Positions 59,646 through 64,000 of a DNA stretch of 64,000 nt are shown here, in pieces (position 1 is the stretch's first letter; the number at the start of each line of letters is the position of its first letter). The DNA comes from Owenia fusiformis (taxonomy: Eukaryota; Annelida; Polychaeta; Sabellida; Oweniidae). The DNA is taken from the NCBI GenBank assembly GCA_903813345.2, contig CAIIXF020000007.1, positions 13,250,714 through 13,314,713 of the forward strand, given 5' to 3'. The notes beneath the pieces are model-generated. The model made no database searches. It saw only the letters and a program-made list of their open reading frames with translations, and was not told the DNA's origin. The translations under genes were made by a program, and so were the position numbers.

Positions 59646-60416
59646 GAGATAATTAAAAAATGCTGAGTTGGGCAAGATTAGGCTGCACGTTACGAGTGAC
59701 AATATGCAATACTACAAAAACATTAATTGTCATGATTTTCAATGATTTGTCTTGTTCAGTTGTATGCCTGGCTAAGCTCAGTTTACTTTATTTAGATGTA
59801 TGCGGATCTGGTTCACTGATCAGCTGAAGGATCACATTTTCCCATTATTATGATGCAATTCGTGTCATGATTAATTATTAATGAATTATTAATTAATTAA
59901 ACTTCCTTGCCCGATTGTTAGCACAACCAAGCTTGGCTGAACTTTGGATTAAAACCTTTTTTCATTTCTTGGATATGCAACTTCAGCAACTGGTAATGGA
60001 GAATTTTTATGATTCAAATTGATGGCATTACAAAAAAAGTAATATAAAATGTGTTATTCCATCATTTTTAACTTGCACAATCATGATTTTAATGCGAAAA
60101 AATTCAATAAATATCATGGAATTATTATTAAGTGTCAAAACAAATGGTACTACCAATTGTCATGAAATTGCTATAAATTTCTTTAATCTAGGTCTATAAG
60201 ACCTGGGAATGTGAGAGTAATAAATTTACAAGAAATTGTAACAATTTTGCAATAATTTCATTTGTCTTCTCATTCAATGTGATTCCTTTCCAACAATTTT
60301 GACTCAGTTTCAGGATAATCATTTGATTTCTAAATTTTTCTGTCAAATTCAATGAATAAGTAAATTAATGTGACCTTGAGATTTCTTGTTAAAAAGTGAA
60401 CACTGAATCTGTGACT
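59646..60416. other. AT-rich spacer, nothing recognised
   Basis: Contains an ATTAATTATTAATGAATTAT run near 59869. No gene. Confidence 0.35.
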
Positions 60417-60590
60417 CTCTCTTTCTAAATATACAAAATGGGTCACTTGGATGTTGATGTTAGGGGCAATTCTCTTTCTAAATATACAAAATGGGTCACT
60501 TGGATGTCGATTTTAGGGGCAACTCTCTTTCTAAATATACAAAATGGGTCACTTGGATGTAGATTTTAGGGGCAACTCTCTTTCTAAATA

Positions 60591-61708
60591 CGAGGGGTGA
60601 TCAATAAGTAATGGACGCTTTTTTACACAGATACTTTTTATAGACCAATCCCTTTGATTTTCCTACCAGTGATACATCATTCAATTATCTATCATTTCTG
60701 AGGATTTGAAGACAAAATATAAAATACATGTTGATATATCTTTATTTCCGTGAAGGAGGTACAGGTACCCCGGGACCGACATTTACGTCACATATTCAGT
60801 TTTCAGTCAGTTTGGCAAATTTCAGTTAGATTTAAACTTTTCATATGCAACATGTGTTGTGTTGTTTGAAATACTTTGCTGACTGTTCAACACATTAACA
60901 GAAAGTATTGTGATGTCAGAGTATTGTATGGAAGGGGTTTGCAGGTCAATTTGAGAAAGCACTGTGGAAGAAAGGGGTGGTGAGAGAAGGGTACACCCTA
61001 CTCCATATAGACAATGCACCTGCCCACAGATCTCAAAATGTTCAGAAAACAATATCCCTGGACCTCAAAATTGAGCCCTTGGCCAATGCACCATATTGTC
61101 CAGATCTGCTCACATGTGAATTATTTATTTCTATACTTCTTATTGCTATAGAGAACATCCTCCTTAGCAGGTGTCCAGAAAGGATGCCTGTTTATTGATA
61201 TTGATGAAATAAAACAACCCGTGCAACTGCATCTTGCTACCATGTCAGAGAATGGATTCAGCCTTGTCTCACAATCTTGAATTAAGAGAATGAGGAATTG
61301 TGTACATGTAGCACTTGATGGAACCTATGTAGAGGGCCCTGTGGAATAAATGTGGCATGAATACCACATAGTGATGATAAAATATTCAAAATCAACTATG
61401 GCATAACAAAATGGGGTAATTCATGACCATAATGGTTTGTTTTGTACAGCCTGCATTCAACTGAATTGCAATTGCATGTTAAACAAGCTAAAATAGCTTC
61501 AGAATGTTTGACGTAAATGTCGGTCCCGGGGTACCCATACATCCTTCATGGGATTAAAGATATATCAAAAGATATTACATGTTTTGTTTTCAAATCTTCA
61601 GAGTTGATAGATAATTGAATGATGTATCACTGGTAAGAAAATCGAAGGGATTGGTCTATAAAAAGCATCTCTGTAAAAAAGCGTCCATTACTTATTGATC
61701 ACCCCTCG
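60591..61708 (+). mobile_element. Deleted mariner element with inverted repeats of about 200 bp
   Basis: The element is 1,118 bp with ends CGAGGGGTGATCAATAAGTA in inverted orientation and TA on both sides (60589-60590 and 61709-61710). The inverted arms extend about 200 bp (60591-60793 and 61507-61708), through a shared GGTACCCCGGGACCGACATT block, with few mismatches. The host repeat shows the unoccupied sequence CTAAATATACAAAATG, proving duplication of one TA. The interior keeps only part of a transposase. Confidence 0.93.
60953..61198 (+). pseudogene. Mariner transposase catalytic fragment
   Basis: The frame reads EKALWKKGVVREGYTLLHID and then NAPAHRSQNV, the mariner block around the second catalytic Asp (61010-61012, IDNAPAH). 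It then reads NAPYCPDLLTCELF, where relatives have YSPDLxPxD. Here the third catalytic residue is Glu (61118-61120) after 35 intervening residues. The first Asp region, the DNA-binding N-terminus and the C-terminus are missing and the frame stops at 61198. Dead, and one of the triad residues is altered. Confidence 0.85.
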
Positions 61709-62090
61709 TATACACAATGGGTCACTTGGGGGTAGATTTTAGGGGCAAATCATTTGACCCCTTCTTTTTAAATAAACAAAATGGGACACTTGGATGTTGA
61801 TTTTTGGGGCAAATCATCTGACAACCTCTTTCTAAATATACAAAATGGGTCACTCTGATGTAGATTTTAGGGGCAATTCTCTTTCTAATTATACAAAATG
61901 GGTCACTTGGGGGTAGATTTTAGGGGCATCTCTCTAAATATACAAAATGGCTCACTTGGATGTTGATTTTAGGGGCAAATCATTTGATCCCTTCTTTCTA
62001 AATATACAAAATGGGTCACTTGGATGTAGATTTTAGGGGCAAATCATTTGATCCCCTCTTTCTAAATATACAAAATGGGTCCCAGAAAAA

Positions 62091-62278
62091 AAAATTGGGC
62101 CCAAAAAAAAATTTGGGCGAATTTTTGATCATTATTGGACCTTTTAAGGCCTTATTTTTTAATTTCAGGCCAAATTTTGAAGAAAATGGGCCTTAAAATT
62201 TCTAAATTTGGCGCGGAATTTTTTTTCTCTGACCTGAAATTTGCTCCCCCCACTTGTTGGTTCCCAGATCCGCCCCTG
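62091..62278. mobile_element. Right end of a MITE ending in AGATCCGCCCCTG
   Basis: After the tandem units comes an A/T-homopolymer-rich stretch (CCAAAAAAAAATTTGGGC, GGCCTTATTTTTTAATTTC) that ends in CCCAGATCCGCCCCTG at 62278. Inverted, this reads CAGGGGCGGATCTGGG, a terminal sequence shared by many metazoan MITEs. The 53-bp units may be internal repeats of the same element. A left terminus was not found near 60400, so the extent is open. Confidence 0.5.
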
Positions 62279-62319
62279 AACTGTCTTTGTGAAAGTTATT
62301 AACTTGTCATCTCCTCTAT

Positions 62320-62780
62320 GATTGTAAAGTGATAATGGAACTGATAGTAGTCATTAAAAACTGGTTACCAGAGGAATTGACAGGACTTTGTACAAAACAG
62401 AATATTTTAATAGGACCAGTATGTATAAATGACAGAACAATTATCCTGACAAATATATGGAGTATATTTAAAAGATATGTGTACCTATGCAAATACTCAA
62501 TGTTAAGACCTACCTTTAAAGGATTTAAAGCAAATGTAATATCTTATTGTAATATTGATAAGCAAATAGGCAGAGAAAAAAGGTGGGAAATTATGGGTAC
62601 TAGATTAGATTAGACTAGTGTGGTTAGATGCCTTAAAAAAACGAATATGATGGAAAATTGTGTGATTTCTATGATATTATGAATATTGTATAAGTTAATG
62701 TAACTGCTTTCAAATGTTTTCTATGAATAAAAAAGTAATAAAAAAAATAAAAAAAACTATAAAAAAATGATAAAATAAAA
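62320..62780 (+). mobile_element. 5'-truncated LINE tail with A-rich 3' end
   Basis: The open frame 62329-62613 ends with FKRYVYLCKYSMLRPTFKGF, KANVISYCNIDKQIG and KRWEIM. The pattern of a hydrophobic/aromatic K-x-x-x-Y-x-C-(K/R) segment, then about 25-30 residues to an I-(E/D)-K motif, then KW or RW, is what I know from the far C-terminus of many invertebrate non-LTR retrotransposon proteins. Within 160 bp the DNA becomes an A-rich tail (about 62729-62768, AAAAAAATAAAAAAAAC), the expected 3' end. No reverse transcriptase motifs lie upstream, so the copy is strongly 5'-truncated. It need not be the same family as the 57387 fragment. Confidence 0.55.
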
Positions 62781-63694
62781 GCTCCATCCCATTACTACTT
62801 TCAAAAAGAAAATATTAGAACCAGATAATTAACTTTCCTTAGCCTAATGAATGTTTCACTTATTGAGATTCACAGAAAATATCAGAAAGAACACAATCAA
62901 CCAAAAGTGTGTTTAAATAAAGAAATTCCAAAATGATTGTAGAATCTCATGAATGGGCAGATTTCACACTCTGTCAGACCCAACTGGGATATAATTGAAC
63001 TTAATGGAATCATGCGAAGAAAAACTTAATGTGTGGCATATTCCAAGAAAATCGAATAAAAGAGCCTGTCTTCATACTTCAGGCCTTTATAATTACAAGG
63101 CATCTTTATAGTCCAATACCAATATATGGAATCTAAATAGTCCATGCACATACCAAGGGAATATTCCAATATTAGATTTGGGTTTTTGGGGTCTGTACAC
63201 TAAAATGTCATTGGAAGACAAGGGAGAGTTTGAACCACAAAGACTCAGTATAACTTTTATATATAACTTTTAGATTGCATATCTTGATACACTGTATCTC
63301 TATGCAGATCATTTTCCATTAATAATGAGGTATTAGTTGAATACAATTAGTCAATAAGTAAAAATATATATTAGTTTTTCTTCTAGATCCAAAATTGAAA
63401 GTTTTGTCATGCTCGGATGGCATTACGCCTCCTGAAATATTCAAGAGCTTTATAAAAGCCACTTTCTAGTTTATTGTTTTAAAGTGATTACAATGTAAAG
63501 CACCCATTTGATGTAAATTCTCCCCTGAGGACTTATTTTTTGTGGCGTAACAAAGACTGTAGACAGCTTGTCTCTAGTTCATTGATATAGCACCATCTTT
63601 ACCAAATCTATTTCTACGTTTTATAGGACTTTTATTCTTTTTGTAATTCGCTTGTGTTTTTCTTGAAAAGTGCTTTTACTTACTACTATTTTAG
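62781..63694. other. AT-rich spacer, nothing recognised
   Basis: No gene or repeat recognised. It ends in the pyrimidine-rich TTACTTACTACTATTTTAG that could serve as a splice acceptor. Confidence 0.35.
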
Positions 63695-63928
63695 GTGGTT
63701 TATTTGTTTGAACCAACGATAACATTAGTCTTAATACTGCTAATGATACTACTTACTAGAATGTCTATGGTTTCACCATGGTCTTTGGTAGGTTTACACA
63801 GACCTCTACATTCCAACGTGAGAGAAAATAAACTTCTTGGGAGATCATCTGAAAATGGGCCAGTAGCTTTAGATTTAGTGATGTACTTGGTTAGATATGC
63901 ATTATTATATAGCAGAAGCATAAGCTGA
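63695..63928 (+). CDS. Possible internal or terminal exon, low support
   Basis: Immediately after TACTATTTTAG (acceptor AG at 63693-63694) a frame is open for 77 codons to a TGA at 63926. It encodes a hydrophobic segment (ITLVLILLMILL, residues about 9-20) followed by a basic/polar part (HRPLHSNVRENKLLGRSSEN). A donor-like TTG/GTAGGT at about 63787 would make a 92-nt exon instead. The opposite strand is also open here, so strand is not settled. No family recognised. Confidence 0.15.
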   Translation: MVYLFEPTITLVLILLMILLTRMSMVSPWSLVGLHRPLHSNVRENKLLGRSSENGPVALDLVMYLVRYALLYSRSIS

Positions 63929-64000
63929 AGTCTGTGAATGTAAAATATGTTTCCCAAGAGGTGAATATATTGTGAACCTTTCCTGAAACATGTCTCTTGA

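Larger units (their letters stand above)
60417..62090. repeat. 53-bp tandem repeat interrupted by a mariner element
   Basis: Units of about 53 bp (CTTTCTAAATATACAAAATG, GGTCACTTGGATGT, GATTTTAGGGGCAA) run from 60417 to 60590 and resume from 61709 to about 62090. Some later units are longer through an added ATCATTTGATCCCCT. The interruption is exactly the mariner insertion. Confidence 0.93.

Noticed and set aside
1-64000. tRNA, rRNA, operon or bacterial signals
   Set aside because: No cloverleaf with proper A and B boxes, no rRNA core sequence and no Shine-Dalgarno-led gene runs were found. All evidence is eukaryotic.

Overview
This is eukaryotic nuclear DNA, most likely from a marine invertebrate. 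It is AT-rich and has no operon-like gene packing, and I could not recognise a single intact host gene. It holds many minisatellites, Tc1/mariner-, piggyBac- and LINE-type relics, and MITEs of kinds common in marine invertebrate genomes. I cannot name the species. No tRNA, rRNA, CRISPR array or prokaryotic signal was seen.

The dominant feature is tandem repetition. About fifteen minisatellite-like arrays, with unit lengths of roughly 21, 31, 33, 43, 44, 49, 53, 55, 57, 70, 99, 102 and about 145 bp, make up close to 30% of the window by my count. The largest are a 70-bp array cut by the window start (1-2736), a 49-bp array (10405-12172), a 53-bp array (13910-15728), a 43-bp array (28374-29957), a cluster of three unrelated arrays (34735-39390) and a 57-bp array (41876-45055). 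The 57-bp array keeps one frame open for 1,111 codons but has no ATG in that frame.

Between the arrays lie transposable-element remains. Two deleted Tc1/mariner elements have terminal inverted repeats near 180-200 bp and TA target duplications (3253-4214 and 60591-61708). One piggyBac-like element is flanked by TTAA (32943-33610). Three copies of one MITE family (26651, 31606, 52518) show exact empty-site evidence, and the second copy carries a nested TTAA-flanked insertion (31926-32417). Two MITEs share CAG...GTAG ends and 5-bp target duplications (16358, 53704). Two MITE families carry internal repeats rich in AAGATGGC motifs (18366; 24162 and 24487). A nested complex at 45379-47626 contains a 401-bp near-perfect palindrome. 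There is a frameshifted LINE endonuclease piece (57387-57710) and a 5'-truncated LINE tail with an A-rich end (62320-62780).

Protein-coding evidence for host genes is weak. Candidates are two short ATG-started ORFs with signal-peptide-like starts (35604-35834 on +, 20909-21130 on -), one possible exon behind a good splice acceptor (63695-63928), and the uncertain 57-bp-repeat frame. The window reads as intronic or intergenic DNA in which transposon insertion and local tandem amplification have worked repeatedly on each other.
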